DNA of 36,290 nt from a virus. The stretch lies in IMG/VR virus record IMGVR_UViG_3300019776_000048, positions 1 to 36,290 of that record; one strand, 5' to 3'. Within the stretch, counting starts at the first letter, position 1, and each line of letters opens with the position of its first letter. This document shows positions 1 through 8,042 of the stretch, piece after piece. A program made the translations under genes and the position numbers. The notes under the pieces were generated by a model. It saw only the letters and a program-made list of their open reading frames with translations, made no database searches and had not been told where the DNA came from.

Positions 1-99
1 CGCAACCCTTACCCCCAACGCCAAGCAGCAGTTTTTCGACGCCAACGGCAACCCCTTGGCTGGTGGCAAACTGTACACCTATATTGCCGGAACTACCTC
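1..99. repeat. Terminal direct repeat, left copy
   Basis: These 99 bases are identical to 36192-36290 and lie inside a coding frame that continues seamlessly across the join. The simplest reading is a circular assembly cut at an arbitrary point, with an overlap of one assembly k-mer. That fits a circularly permuted, headful-packaged genome such as those of P22-like phages. A true packaged end would more often sit between genes than inside one. Confidence 0.95.
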
Positions 100-1666
100 G
101 CCTGCGACCACCTACGTCGATTCGGCTGGCGTCACGACCAACACCAATCCGATCATTCTGGATAGCCGGGGTGAGGCAAACGTGTGGCTGGGTACGGGCA
201 CGTTCAAGTTCAAACTGTTGTCCGCCACCGATGCGGAAATCTGGACCGTCGACAACATCCCCGGCGCTCCCGCATCCAACGCTGCACTGGTGGCATTGGC
301 TGCGTCCGATGGTTCGTCGTTGGTCGGGTTCTTGCAAAGCGGTACAGGAGCAGTAGCAACCACAGTACAGACTAAACTGAGGGAATCAGTGTCTGTAAAG
401 GACTTTGGTGCTGATCCTACGGGTGCAACTGATAGTACGACGGCATTTACCAATGCCCAAGGAAGCGGGAATGTTCTTGTCAATATTCCAGCGGGTACAT
501 ACAAGCTGAACAACTTGAGATTTAAGCAAGGAGTTGTGTTTCAAGGGGAAGGCTGGCAAAACACCATCCTGCAACAGGCGAACACTACCAACCCTGCTAT
601 CTACTGCAAATCTGACGCATCTACCGGGCAACTTATTGGAGTTGGATTGAATGGCGTACAAGTTAAAGGTCTAAATTCTGCTGGAGCGTCTGCTGTAAAA
701 ATTGAAGCAGTGGCACCTTATGTAGTTTCTTTTTCTGAATTTGATTTTTACGCATACCAAGTCAGCACAGCTTTAGAGCTTGTGATTGGTTCGCAGAACG
801 AGGTGTATTCAAATACCTTCAAGGTCATCGCAGACACTTGTGCTGGTGTGCCATTTATCACCAAGGGTGTTTACAACTCTTACTATATCGAAGGGTTCAA
901 ATGTGCCACGGGCCAAATGTTGACTGACTCTAGTCTTAGTTCCACGTTCCATTATTGTGTTAGCGACGGCACAATGGACTTTGGAGGACAAGATTGCACG
1001 ATCATCAACCCAACTGTTGAAACTATTTATGGTGCTGCCTCATACGATAGCTGCGCAATCCGTTTAAGTGGGTTTAACCACGTCTTGACAGCTCCTGCGG
1101 TTGTCAATGTAGCGGCGGCAAAATGCCCTAATGCGTTTACTATTTTTAATTCGCACACAATTATTAATCCAAAAATTTATGGTGCGAATAATCCAAACTA
1201 TCCGTTTATCTATAACACAAATGCTGTCCCTGTGTTTATTGGCGGAAATTCTTCGTGCCCTAACAAAATTGAGGCTTATACATCCGCATCATTCATTGCA
1301 AAATCAACCTTTATCGGTGATGTTTCAACCTACACAAACCTGACTACTCGATACGAGCCTGAATATGTTTATGTTACCGCAGCCACTTACACCGTAGACG
1401 CAAACAAAAGCACCAATGGTTTGGACTATTCCATAATGGTTGGGTACTCAACTGGCACTTGTACGCTGACGCTTCCATCTGGTGCCGAGTATGTGGGCCG
1501 TAAATTGCTAATCTGCACTCGCGCTGCACAAACGGTTGTTTCTGCTTCTGCAAATGTGGTTCCTCTCACTGGAGTAGCTGGAACAGCAATACTTGCTGCA
1601 ACAGCAGGGAAGTGGGCAAACCTTCAATATGACGGAACTAATTGGGCCATCCTGTCAAACAACTAA
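1..1666 (+). CDS. Tailspike/tail fibre with pectate-lyase-type beta-helix (5' part is at the window's right end)
   Basis: The gene begins at ATG 36187 and continues here after the circle is closed, giving 556 residues. Residues 1-90 form an N-terminal domain containing FFDANGNPLAGGKLYTY, a head often found on phage tail fibres that probably attaches to the tail. Around residues 133-146 the SVKDFGADPTGATD motif opens a Pectate_lyase_3-type right-handed beta-helix, the fold of enzymatic or receptor-binding tailspikes. The last 100 residues look like a small beta-rich trimerisation or binding cap. The DNA becomes clearly AT-richer from about base 390, exactly at the SVKD motif, suggesting the receptor-binding part was exchanged. 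The TTG at base 56 is in frame but is not the start. The receptor and any enzyme activity cannot be read from sequence. Confidence 0.85.
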   Translation, partial: ATLTPNAKQQFFDANGNPLAGGKLYTYIAGTTSPATTYVDSAGVTTNTNPIILDSRGEANVWLGTGTFKFKLLSATDAEIWTVDNIPGAPASNAALVALAASDGSSLVGFLQSGTGAVATTVQTKLRESVSVKDFGADPTGATDSTTAFTNAQGSGNVLVNIPAGTYKLNNLRFKQGVVFQGEGWQNTILQQANTTNPAIYCKSDASTGQLIGVGLNGVQVKGLNSAGASAVKIEAVAPYVVSFSEFDFYAYQVSTALELVIGSQNEVYSNTFKVIADTCAGVPFITKGVYNSYYIEGFKCATGQMLTDSSLSSTFHYCVSDGTMDFGGQDCTIINPTVETIYGAASYDSCAIRLSGFNHVLTAPAVVNVAAAKCPNAFTIFNSHTIINPKIYGANNPNYPFIYNTNAVPVFIGGNSSCPNKIEAYTSASFIAKSTFIGDVSTYTNLTTRYEPEYVYVTAATYTVDANKSTNGLDYSIMVGYSTGTCTLTLPSGAEYVGRKLLICTRAAQTVVSASANVVPLTGVAGTAILAATAGKWANLQYDGTNWAILSNN

Positions 1667-1698
1667 CATAACCATCCCCCAATAACGGAGCCACAAAA

Positions 1699-1866
1699 GT
1701 GACTGAAAACAACCACGACTCTGCCGGTGTTAAGCTGTTGATTGCATGGGCAGGAACTCTTATGGGTGGTGTCACCCTGTCTGACATTGTTTTGTTTGCT
1801 ACCCTGATCTACACCTTGCTGCAAATAGCGATTCTGATTCGCAGGTTGTACAAGGGCCAGGCATGA
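1699..1866 (+). CDS. Small holin-like membrane protein, 55 aa
   Basis: GTG start at 1699 with GGAG at 1687-1690. The short polar N-terminus is followed by a hydrophobic stretch (about residues 12-26), a second stretch (about 27-47, including LSDIVLFATLIYTLLQIAIL), and a basic tail ending RRLYKGQA. This size and topology match short class II-type phage holins, which make lesions in the inner membrane to let endolysin out. It lies directly after the tailspike and 5 kb before the endolysin, which has its own 3TM holin candidate; the two could be holin and antiholin or pinholin. Function is inferred from topology, size and similarity to short phage holins. Confidence 0.7.
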   Translation: MTENNHDSAGVKLLIAWAGTLMGGVTLSDIVLFATLIYTLLQIAILIRRLYKGQA

Positions 1867-1882
1867 TCTCGAAAGGACTACC

Positions 1883-2218
1883 ATGACAGTCACCGTGAAG
1901 GTGCTAATCCCGGCCAAGATTGCCGAGGCAGCACAGACAACCCAATACACCGCCACCGGTGTGACCGCGATCATCGACAAGTTCACCGCCACGAACTACT
2001 CGGCAGCGGCTGCTACGATCAGCGTGAACCTGGTGACCGCAGCCGACACCGCTGGCAACCAGAACTTGATCACCAAGACCAAGACGCTGCAACCATCGGA
2101 GACCTACACGTTCCCCGAACTGGTGGGGCATGTGTTGTCGGCCAGCGGGTTCATCAGCACGATTGCCGGGACGGCTACATCAATCAATATCCGCGCCAGC
2201 GGTCGTGAGGTGACTTGA
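1883..2218 (+). CDS. Hypothetical beta-rich virion-associated protein, 111 aa
   Basis: ATG start at 1883 is preceded by GAAAGGA. The protein is rich in Thr, Ala, Ser and Val with alternating hydrophobic residues, as expected of a small beta-sandwich. There is no signal peptide or membrane segment. It sits between the small holin and a cupin-like gene, and its stop overlaps the next start (TGATG). I do not recognise a named family. Composition resembles small phage structural or decoration proteins, so a virion role is plausible but unproven. Confidence 0.7.
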   Translation: MTVTVKVLIPAKIAEAAQTTQYTATGVTAIIDKFTATNYSAAAATISVNLVTAADTAGNQNLITKTKTLQPSETYTFPELVGHVLSASGFISTIAGTATSINIRASGREVT

Positions 2219-2685
2219 TGCAAGTCGTGTACGGCGCGGGGTTCGGGATCGCCAAACCCAAGCCAATGCTGGACAAGGTGAAAGCGCTTCAGGACGAGGT
2301 GTCTAAGCTGCCCCAGTACGAACCAGAAACAAAGCACTATTTTCATGGTGGGATGTACTGCCGTGAGGTGTTCCGCCACGCTGGCGTGTTGGTTATCGGT
2401 GCCGTCCACAAAAAAGAACATCTGTACCTTATCGTGTCGGGCACTGTTCAAATTACGGACGGTAAGGGCAGCGCTCAAGAGGTTACAGGCCCTCACTTAT
2501 TTAAAAGCAAGCCCGGAACAAAACGTGCGGTGTACGCGGTCACCGATACGCTTTGCATGACATTTCACGCCACTGAGGCACAGACAGTTGAAGAAGCCGA
2601 AGCCGAACTGGTTGAGGCAGACCCTGATTCAATGTACAGTCTCGGCAATCAGGTCAAACATAAAGAAATTGAGGTGCAACCATGA
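2218..2685 (+). CDS. Cupin-like phage protein
   Basis: About 155 residues. The start is placed at ATG 2218, which overlaps the upstream stop; a TTG sits one codon before it. The centre reads HYFHGGMYCREVF, then KKEHLYLIVSGTVQI, then GPHLFKSKPGTKRAVYA, a pattern of short strands, a G-T turn and spaced histidines typical of single-domain cupins. A metal or ligand cannot be assigned. The C-terminus is acidic (AEAELVEADPD). Similar cupin-like genes occur in podovirus late regions, where their role is unknown. The stop overlaps the next start by four bases. Confidence 0.65.
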   Translation: MQVVYGAGFGIAKPKPMLDKVKALQDEVSKLPQYEPETKHYFHGGMYCREVFRHAGVLVIGAVHKKEHLYLIVSGTVQITDGKGSAQEVTGPHLFKSKPGTKRAVYAVTDTLCMTFHATEAQTVEEAEAELVEADPDSMYSLGNQVKHKEIEVQP

Positions 2686-3497
2686 CTTATTGGGTAGCCG
2701 GTGCGACACTTGTTGGTGGTCTTCTTGGCTCGTCTGGGCAACGATCTGCCGCTAGTGCTCAAGCAGATTCCGCTGCGCAAAGCATGGCGCTTCAGAAGCA
2801 GATGTATGACGAGCAGGTAGCTCGGAATCAACCATATTCGCAAGCCGGGTTGATGGCTCAAAATCGACTGATGACCCTCATGGGGTTGGGCTCACGACCT
2901 ACCGGGGGTGGCGGGGGTGGAATGTTTGGAGATATATCTGGGGTACTTGCAGGCGCCTTACCGAGTTCTGGCGGAGATGTGAATTCTGCCGATTTCGGTA
3001 AGTACGCCCGCGACTTCGGAATGCAGGACTTTCAAGCAGACCCTGGCTATGCGTTCCGCGTGTCCGAAGGCCAGAAGGCACTCGACCGGCAGGCTGCTGC
3101 TCGAGGTGGGCTCATCTCGGGCGGTGCTCTGAAGGCTGCTCAGCGATACGGTCAGGACATGGGCTCGCAAGAGTACCAAAACGCTTTCAACCGTTATCAG
3201 ACCAATCGCGCCAACCAGTTGAACCCGCTGGGCAGTTTAATGGCTTCGGGTCAAGCGGCAGCAAATAATCAGGCCGCCGCCGCTGGCAACTATGGAGCCC
3301 AAGGTGCTGCCGCGTTGCAGGCCGCCGGTCAGGCCAACGCAGCAGGTGCGATGGGTGTGGGCAATACCTGGAACAATGCTTTGAACACGATGGCCAGCAG
3401 CTATCAGAATCAGCAGAATTTCAATAACTGGTTGAACCGGAATCCGTCGCCTTCTTCGTACCAATACCCCGGCAACGATCCGCTGTCGTTCTTGTAA
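2682..3497 (+). CDS. Ejection-type virion protein, P22 gp7-like (DNA transfer protein)
   Basis: 271 residues. Residues 2-25 contain a small-residue, glycine-zipper-like stretch (VAGATLVGGLLGSSG), followed by Ala/Gln-rich helix, a Gly run near residues 72-80, and a conserved-looking core PGYAFRVSEGQKALDRQAAARGG. The second half is Ala, Asn and Gln rich. This organisation and position, first of three large proteins after the tail genes, match P22 gp7-type DNA transfer proteins, which are packaged in the virion and ejected to help DNA cross the cell envelope. Assignment is by architecture and gene order. Confidence 0.65.
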   Translation: MTYWVAGATLVGGLLGSSGQRSAASAQADSAAQSMALQKQMYDEQVARNQPYSQAGLMAQNRLMTLMGLGSRPTGGGGGGMFGDISGVLAGALPSSGGDVNSADFGKYARDFGMQDFQADPGYAFRVSEGQKALDRQAAARGGLISGGALKAAQRYGQDMGSQEYQNAFNRYQTNRANQLNPLGSLMASGQAAANNQAAAAGNYGAQGAAALQAAGQANAAGAMGVGNTWNNALNTMASSYQNQQNFNNWLNRNPSPSSYQYPGNDPLSFL

Positions 3498-3511
3498 AAG
3501 GCCACTAAATC

Positions 3512-4897
3512 ATGGCAGACCTTAACGCTCTTATCGCCCAAGGCGCACAGTTTCATGCGCCCATTGACCCGTTTGCTCAGTATGCCAGGATGCAGCAACT
3601 GGAGCAGGGGCAGCAGGCCAATATGCTCAACCGGATGAAGATGGACGAGTATCAGCGTGGACTGCAAGAGCAAGAGGGCGTCCGAAACTATCTTCGCGCA
3701 ACTCCTGCCTTTGACCCGGCAAACCCAACGCATCAGGCAGGTCTGATGCAGGTTGCGCCTACGACTGCTCCTAAGTTAATCGAGTCGTTCCTGACTGCCA
3801 AGAAGACCAGCGCCGACATTGCCAAAACACAAACCGAAACAACGGGTAAGGATTTTGAAAATCGGATCGCCAAGGCGAACAAGGCAATTTCGGATATTGC
3901 TGCTCTTAAAAGTTCGGACGAAGCGGTTGCAAGCATTGACCAGCACTTAGCGGCTGGCGACATTGACCAAGCAAAAGCTGATTCCTTGAAGCAAGGTCTT
4001 GCAAATGAACCTGTTTTTAGCAGGTGGCAGAACAATATGCTTAAAGGCATCATGAGTGCCAAAGAGCAATTGGAGTTTTCCAAACCAAACTGGCAGCTTC
4101 GCAATGTTGGCGACAAGTCGTTCTACGAAGACACCAACGCAAACAGTCCGACGTTTGGGCAGCAGCGTAGCCAAGAAAAACTTTCAATGACCGAGTACGA
4201 AAAGGGTCATCTTGCAACTCAGCAAAGGCAAGCGGCCACCGCTGAGGCGCGTCTCAAATTTGAGAAAGAAAACCCTGGCTTTGACATCAAAGAACAAGCA
4301 GATGGCAGCCTTGTTGGAATCAATAAGCGCACGCTTGAATCAAAGCCCGTCACCGACGCGAGCGGCAAACCGGTGGCTGGCGCTGCAAAGCCGCTTACCG
4401 AAGGGCAAGGTTCGTCGGTGGCATACGGTATGCGCATGGCCGAGTCAGACAAAATTTTGCGCGATTTGGAAGGCAAAGGACTCAAAGACACCGGCCTCAT
4501 CCGCGCTGGCCTAAGCGGCACTGTGGGCGCAATACCGTTAATTGGCGAGTCTCTTGGCAAAGGCGTGGACAACGTGTTTAACGTGCTGCCGTCTGTCATG
4601 GGTGGACTTAGCCCAGAACAACAGAAAACCATGCAAGCTCGCGTCAACTTCATTACGGCGGTGCTGCGCAAGGAATCCGGCGCTTCCATTTCCCCGTCCG
4701 AATTTGCAACGGCAGAGAAAAACTACTTCCCAGCACCTGGCGATAACGCAAGTGTTTTGAAGCAAAAGCAAGATGCACGTCAAACTGCCATCAAGGCTAT
4801 GAAAGTGCAAGCCGGGCCAAGTGCTGGCGAAATTGACAAGCACGTTTCGGGCCTTGGTGGCGGTGGTGTGGACACAAGCAACCCGCTGCTTAAATAA
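3512..4897 (+). CDS. Ejection-type virion protein, P22 gp20-like
   Basis: 461 residues, mostly predicted helical with long Gln, Lys and Glu-rich stretches (about residues 20-60 and 100-260) suggesting coiled coil. The C-terminal third has an amphipathic Gly/Leu-rich stretch (about 325-355), then FITAVLRKESGASISPSEFA, a motif I have seen in other phage internal or ejected proteins. It lies between the gp7-like and gp16-like candidates, as expected for the second of the P22-type ejection proteins that form a conduit through the periplasm. No enzyme motif is visible. Sequence similarity to P22 gp20 itself is not obvious. Confidence 0.6.
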   Translation: MADLNALIAQGAQFHAPIDPFAQYARMQQLEQGQQANMLNRMKMDEYQRGLQEQEGVRNYLRATPAFDPANPTHQAGLMQVAPTTAPKLIESFLTAKKTSADIAKTQTETTGKDFENRIAKANKAISDIAALKSSDEAVASIDQHLAAGDIDQAKADSLKQGLANEPVFSRWQNNMLKGIMSAKEQLEFSKPNWQLRNVGDKSFYEDTNANSPTFGQQRSQEKLSMTEYEKGHLATQQRQAATAEARLKFEKENPGFDIKEQADGSLVGINKRTLESKPVTDASGKPVAGAAKPLTEGQGSSVAYGMRMAESDKILRDLEGKGLKDTGLIRAGLSGTVGAIPLIGESLGKGVDNVFNVLPSVMGGLSPEQQKTMQARVNFITAVLRKESGASISPSEFATAEKNYFPAPGDNASVLKQKQDARQTAIKAMKVQAGPSAGEIDKHVSGLGGGGVDTSNPLLK

Positions 4898-4906
4898 GGA
4901 AGCGTC

Positions 4907-6871
4907 ATGGCTGACCTATCAACAATTCTCAAAGACCCAAACTTTGTCAACGCAAACGCCGCGACAAAGCAGGCAATCTTTGACAAGTGGGCACCGCAAG
5001 ACCCCAACTTTGCAAATGCAAATGCCGCCACACAAGACGCCATTCGCACCAAGTTTGGGTTGTCGGCTTTGTCTGCGCCATCCGAAATTCCCGCCACCCG
5101 TCAAGAGCCTGATTTTCTGACAAAACTTGGCCGTGGTGCGGCGTCACTTGCAGATGTGACCGTTGGCAGTGTCATACCCACCGTTGCGCAGCAAGTTGCC
5201 TATCCGGTGGCGCGTGCTTTTGGACAAACGCCCGCAGAGGCGGCCGCCACCACCGGCAAAATTGTGGGCGCTGTTGACCAGCCTTTTGGCAAGGCGTTTG
5301 GCGTTACGCAGACGCCGGAATACCAAGCGGAAGCCTCTCGCAAAGTAATGGACTTTGTGAGCGCCAACGTGGATAAAGGCTCCAAGTGGATTTCCCAGCA
5401 AACAGGAATCCCAGAGGCTGACGTTGCCAACATGATTGGCACTGGCTTGTTGGCAGCAGGTCCAGCCGCAGCCAAGATAACAAAGCCGGTGGCGTCTGCC
5501 GTTTATGCGGCAGATCAGGCCGCCACAAACGCCCTAGCGCCCGTGCAGCAAGCCGCCACAAACGCACTGGCCCGTGTGCGCTCAACGCCAACACAACCCG
5601 CAATGGCGGGCATGGGGGCGGCTGAGACGGCGCAGGCACTCCAGCGGCAAACCACCGCCGAAGGGCTGCGCGTGCCGGTCAAACTTACCAAGGGCGAAGC
5701 CACGCGCCTGCCTGGCCAACAACAGTTTGAAGCCGAAACGGCAAAAATGTACCCCGAGACCGTGGGCAAGCCAATTCTTGAACGCCAACGCGCCACCAAT
5801 GACGCCATCCTGAGCAACTTTGACGCCTACGCCGACGCCACTGGCGCAACCCAATACGGCGCGGATATGTTGCGCCCTGTTGGCAAGGTGGTGGATGATG
5901 CGCTGGTGGCTAGTGCCAAAGCGGCTAAGGGAAAAATTAACGCCGCGTATGACGCCGCCAAGGCTGCGGGCGAGTTGGAGGCACCCGTTTCTTATCAGCC
6001 AGTGTTTGAATACATCCAGCAGCAAGGCCCGACGGTGCGCGAGAAGTTGGCCCCTATTCTTGCTGGCGTGGAAGACCAGATCAAACTTAACGACCCCAAA
6101 GGCACCGGGCAAATTTCCATCAATGCGCTGGAGGATGTGCGCAAGTTCATCAACGCCAACACGCAAGAGGGCACGCCCAACGCGGTGCACGCCAAGCAGT
6201 TGAAGCAACTGATTGACGCATCCACCGAAGGCCAGGGCGGCGAGTTGTACGGCAAAGCGCGTGCATTGCGCGTGCAATACGCCAAAGACTTTGAAAACGC
6301 ATCGTTTGTGGACAAACTGTTGCGCAACAAGCCAGGCACCACAGACCGCGCCGTGGCGCTGGAGGATGTGTGGAACCACGCCATTATGAAAGGCAGCTTA
6401 GACGACACGCACGCCGTTGCGCTGGCGCTCAAAAAGGCAGGACCGGAAGGACAACAGGCGTGGAAAGAACTGCAAGGACAAACGCTTGCAATGATGCAGG
6501 ACGCAGTGACAAAAAGCGTCAGCCGCGACCTGTCCGGCAATCGCATTGTGTCGCCCGCTAAGTTTGATTCCATCGTGCGCGAGTTGGATTCGTCCGGCAA
6601 ACTGGACTACATCTTTGGCAAAAAAGGCGCAGAGGAAATCCGCGACTTGCGCGATACGGCGCTGGACGTCTATACCAAGGTGCCTGGCGCGGTGAACTAC
6701 TCCAACACCGCCAGCGCACTGGTGCGTCAGTTGGAAAACCTCAACCGCTCGCCATTGGGCCGGATGCCGGTTGCGCGTCAAGTTCTTGGCTACGCCGAAG
6801 AACGCGCCCGCACCAACGCGCTGACCAAGCAGGTGGGCGAGGCTCTGAACTACAACGCCCTAGCCCCATGA
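4907..6871 (+). CDS. Large internal/ejection protein, P22 gp16-like position
   Basis: 654 residues. The N-terminus carries two tandem copies of a 22-residue unit, LKDPNFVNANAATKQAIFDKW and PQDPNFANANAATQDAIRTKF. Residues 60-200 are Ala/Gly/Val rich with possible membrane-interacting segments; the rest is helical and charged. No lysozyme or transglycosylase catalytic motif is seen. Gene order (third after the gp7- and gp20-like genes, directly before the endolysin) suggests the gp16-type ejection protein. The start at 4907 follows GGAAG. The stop overlaps the endolysin start (ATGA). The function call is from position and architecture. Confidence 0.6.
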   Translation: MADLSTILKDPNFVNANAATKQAIFDKWAPQDPNFANANAATQDAIRTKFGLSALSAPSEIPATRQEPDFLTKLGRGAASLADVTVGSVIPTVAQQVAYPVARAFGQTPAEAAATTGKIVGAVDQPFGKAFGVTQTPEYQAEASRKVMDFVSANVDKGSKWISQQTGIPEADVANMIGTGLLAAGPAAAKITKPVASAVYAADQAATNALAPVQQAATNALARVRSTPTQPAMAGMGAAETAQALQRQTTAEGLRVPVKLTKGEATRLPGQQQFEAETAKMYPETVGKPILERQRATNDAILSNFDAYADATGATQYGADMLRPVGKVVDDALVASAKAAKGKINAAYDAAKAAGELEAPVSYQPVFEYIQQQGPTVREKLAPILAGVEDQIKLNDPKGTGQISINALEDVRKFINANTQEGTPNAVHAKQLKQLIDASTEGQGGELYGKARALRVQYAKDFENASFVDKLLRNKPGTTDRAVALEDVWNHAIMKGSLDDTHAVALALKKAGPEGQQAWKELQGQTLAMMQDAVTKSVSRDLSGNRIVSPAKFDSIVRELDSSGKLDYIFGKKGAEEIRDLRDTALDVYTKVPGAVNYSNTASALVRQLENLNRSPLGRMPVARQVLGYAEERARTNALTKQVGEALNYNALAP

Positions 6872-7293
6872 CCCCGCTGTCCGCCCACTTCTCGCTCGAA
6901 GAGGCCCTAGTTAGCCAAACGGCGGCCAGGCTGGGCATCAGCAACGACCCGCCGCTGGACGTGGTGCGCAACATGAAACGGGCGGCGTTGGGCATGGAAC
7001 TGGTGCGTCAGCTTCTGGGCCAGCCGATCCACGTCAACTCGTGGTATCGCAGCCCTGAGTTAAACAAGGCCGTGGGTGGCAGTCCCACCAGCGACCACAT
7101 CACCGGGTTTGCTGTGGACTTCACCTGCCCGACCTACGGCAAGCCCGAGGACATTGTGCGGGCCATCATCAAGTCCACAGTCGACTTCAAGCAGGTGATC
7201 TACGAGTTCAACTCGTGGGTACACATTAGCTTCAACGGTATGCAGCGCCAGGCACTGGTGATCGACAGAACCGGAACTAAACTCTTTGTTTAG
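6868..7293 (+). CDS. Endolysin, M15-family peptidase (peptidoglycan endopeptidase/carboxypeptidase)
   Basis: 141 residues. The Peptidase_M15_3-type zinc site is complete: SDHITGFAVD (His77, Asp84) and WVHIS (His119), with the preceding NSWYRSPELNKAVGG substrate-side motif. Enzymes of this family cut peptide cross-links or stems in peptidoglycan. No signal peptide is seen, so release should depend on a holin; the 3TM holin candidate follows after 8 bases. The start overlaps the previous stop by four bases. Length matches single-domain phage M15 endolysins. Confidence 0.9.
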   Translation: MTPLSAHFSLEEALVSQTAARLGISNDPPLDVVRNMKRAALGMELVRQLLGQPIHVNSWYRSPELNKAVGGSPTSDHITGFAVDFTCPTYGKPEDIVRAIIKSTVDFKQVIYEFNSWVHISFNGMQRQALVIDRTGTKLFV

Positions 7294-7301
7294 GAGAACC
7301 C

Positions 7302-7721
7302 ATGGACCCGTTAACCCTATCTAGCATCTTCGGCATCGGCAGCAAGCTGATCGACAAACTGTTCCCCGACCCCGAACAGAAGGCCAAGGCGCAACTGGAG
7401 CTACTGAAGCTGCAACAGTCGGGCGACTTGGATGAGATCAAGGTGCAACTGAGCGCCATCATCGCCGAGGCTCAGTCGCCAGATCCGTGGACCAGCAGGG
7501 CCAGGCCATCGTTCCTGTATGTCGTCTATGTCCTGCTGCTGTGGAGCATCCCGATGGGCGTCCTAGCCATCTTTAACCCGGGTGCTGCGGCAACCTTTAC
7601 TGTCGGGTTCAAGGGCTGGCTGGCCGCTATCCCCGACAGCATCCTGCAACTCTTCGGCGTGGTGATGACCGGCTACGTCATGGGCCGGTCCTGGGAGAAG
7701 GTCAGAGGGGCTGCGAAGTAG
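7302..7721 (+). CDS. 3TM-type phage holin (GTA_holin_3TM-like)
   Basis: 139 residues. A helical charged N-terminal region (about 20-60, FPDPEQKAKAQLELLKLQQSG) is followed by SPDPWTSRARPS, a hydrophobic segment at about 71-92, a second at about 108-128, and a short basic end. The DPWTSRARP signature followed by the hydrophobic segments fits the GTA_holin_3TM family. It would form the membrane pore releasing the M15 endolysin encoded just upstream. The 3' end overlaps the convergent minus-strand gene by 20 bases. No spanin genes were found next to it. Confidence 0.85.
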   Translation: MDPLTLSSIFGIGSKLIDKLFPDPEQKAKAQLELLKLQQSGDLDEIKVQLSAIIAEAQSPDPWTSRARPSFLYVVYVLLLWSIPMGVLAIFNPGAAATFTVGFKGWLAAIPDSILQLFGVVMTGYVMGRSWEKVRGAAK

Positions 7722-7908
7722 GCTTCTTGGGCAGTGGGGCCCAGTGCGTCCAGAACCTAGATTTGCCGTCCCACTCGCCATACACAGCCACACCGCCGAT
7801 GCCGAGCAGTTGCAGCTTGACACCTCGCGGTGTGTCCTTGTTGATGGGCATCCAGTAGTAGTCGGTGGCCACGACCACGCTGTCTCGGGTGTTGATGGTG
7901 TACGTCAT
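7702..7908 (-). CDS. Hypothetical protein, 68 aa
   Basis: Start chosen at ATG 7908, with GGAGAAG just upstream and a four-base ATGA overlap with the zinc-ribbon gene. The protein contains VVVATDYYWMPINKDTPRGVKLQLLG, compact and beta-rich, ending in a Pro/Lys-rich tail. It is the last gene of the minus-strand accessory operon and ends inside the 3' end of the 3TM holin gene on the other strand. No family is recognised beyond a general resemblance to small phage proteins. Confidence 0.65.
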   Translation of the reverse strand: MTYTINTRDSVVVATDYYWMPINKDTPRGVKLQLLGIGGVAVYGEWDGKSRFWTHWAPLPKKPTSQPL

Positions 7909-8042
7909 TTCTTCTCCACGGGGCGCTCTTCGGTGGTGAACCGGTGACCGTTGGCACACTCGTACCGGCGACGTGTAACGGCGTCCTGCCGGGTGCGCGT
8001 TTCAAGAACAAACGTCCACGCCTTGCAGTGCGGGCATTTCAT
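7905..8042 (-). CDS. Mini zinc-ribbon protein resembling the N-terminus of NrdR, 45 aa
   Basis: ATG 8042 overlaps the upstream stop and its own stop overlaps the next start, both as ATGA. The sequence starts MKCPHCKAW, then VLETRTRQ, then TRRRYECANGHRFTTEE. Spacing and flanking residues closely follow the zinc ribbon of the ribonucleotide-reductase repressor NrdR, but the second CxxC is replaced by Cys29-x3-His33 and the ATP-cone is absent. It probably binds zinc and nucleic acid or protein; a regulatory role is possible but not shown. Confidence 0.75.
   Translation of the reverse strand: MKCPHCKAWTFVLETRTRQDAVTRRRYECANGHRFTTEERPVEKK

Noticed and set aside
4907-6871. Lytic transglycosylase or lysozyme domain in the large ejection-type protein
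   Set aside because: Podovirus internal proteins often have one, but no catalytic Glu motif of the SLT or lysozyme families was seen.
7722-7760. Possible terminator hairpin TGGGC...GCCCA after the 3TM holin
   Set aside because: The stem is only five base pairs and there is no T-run on either strand.
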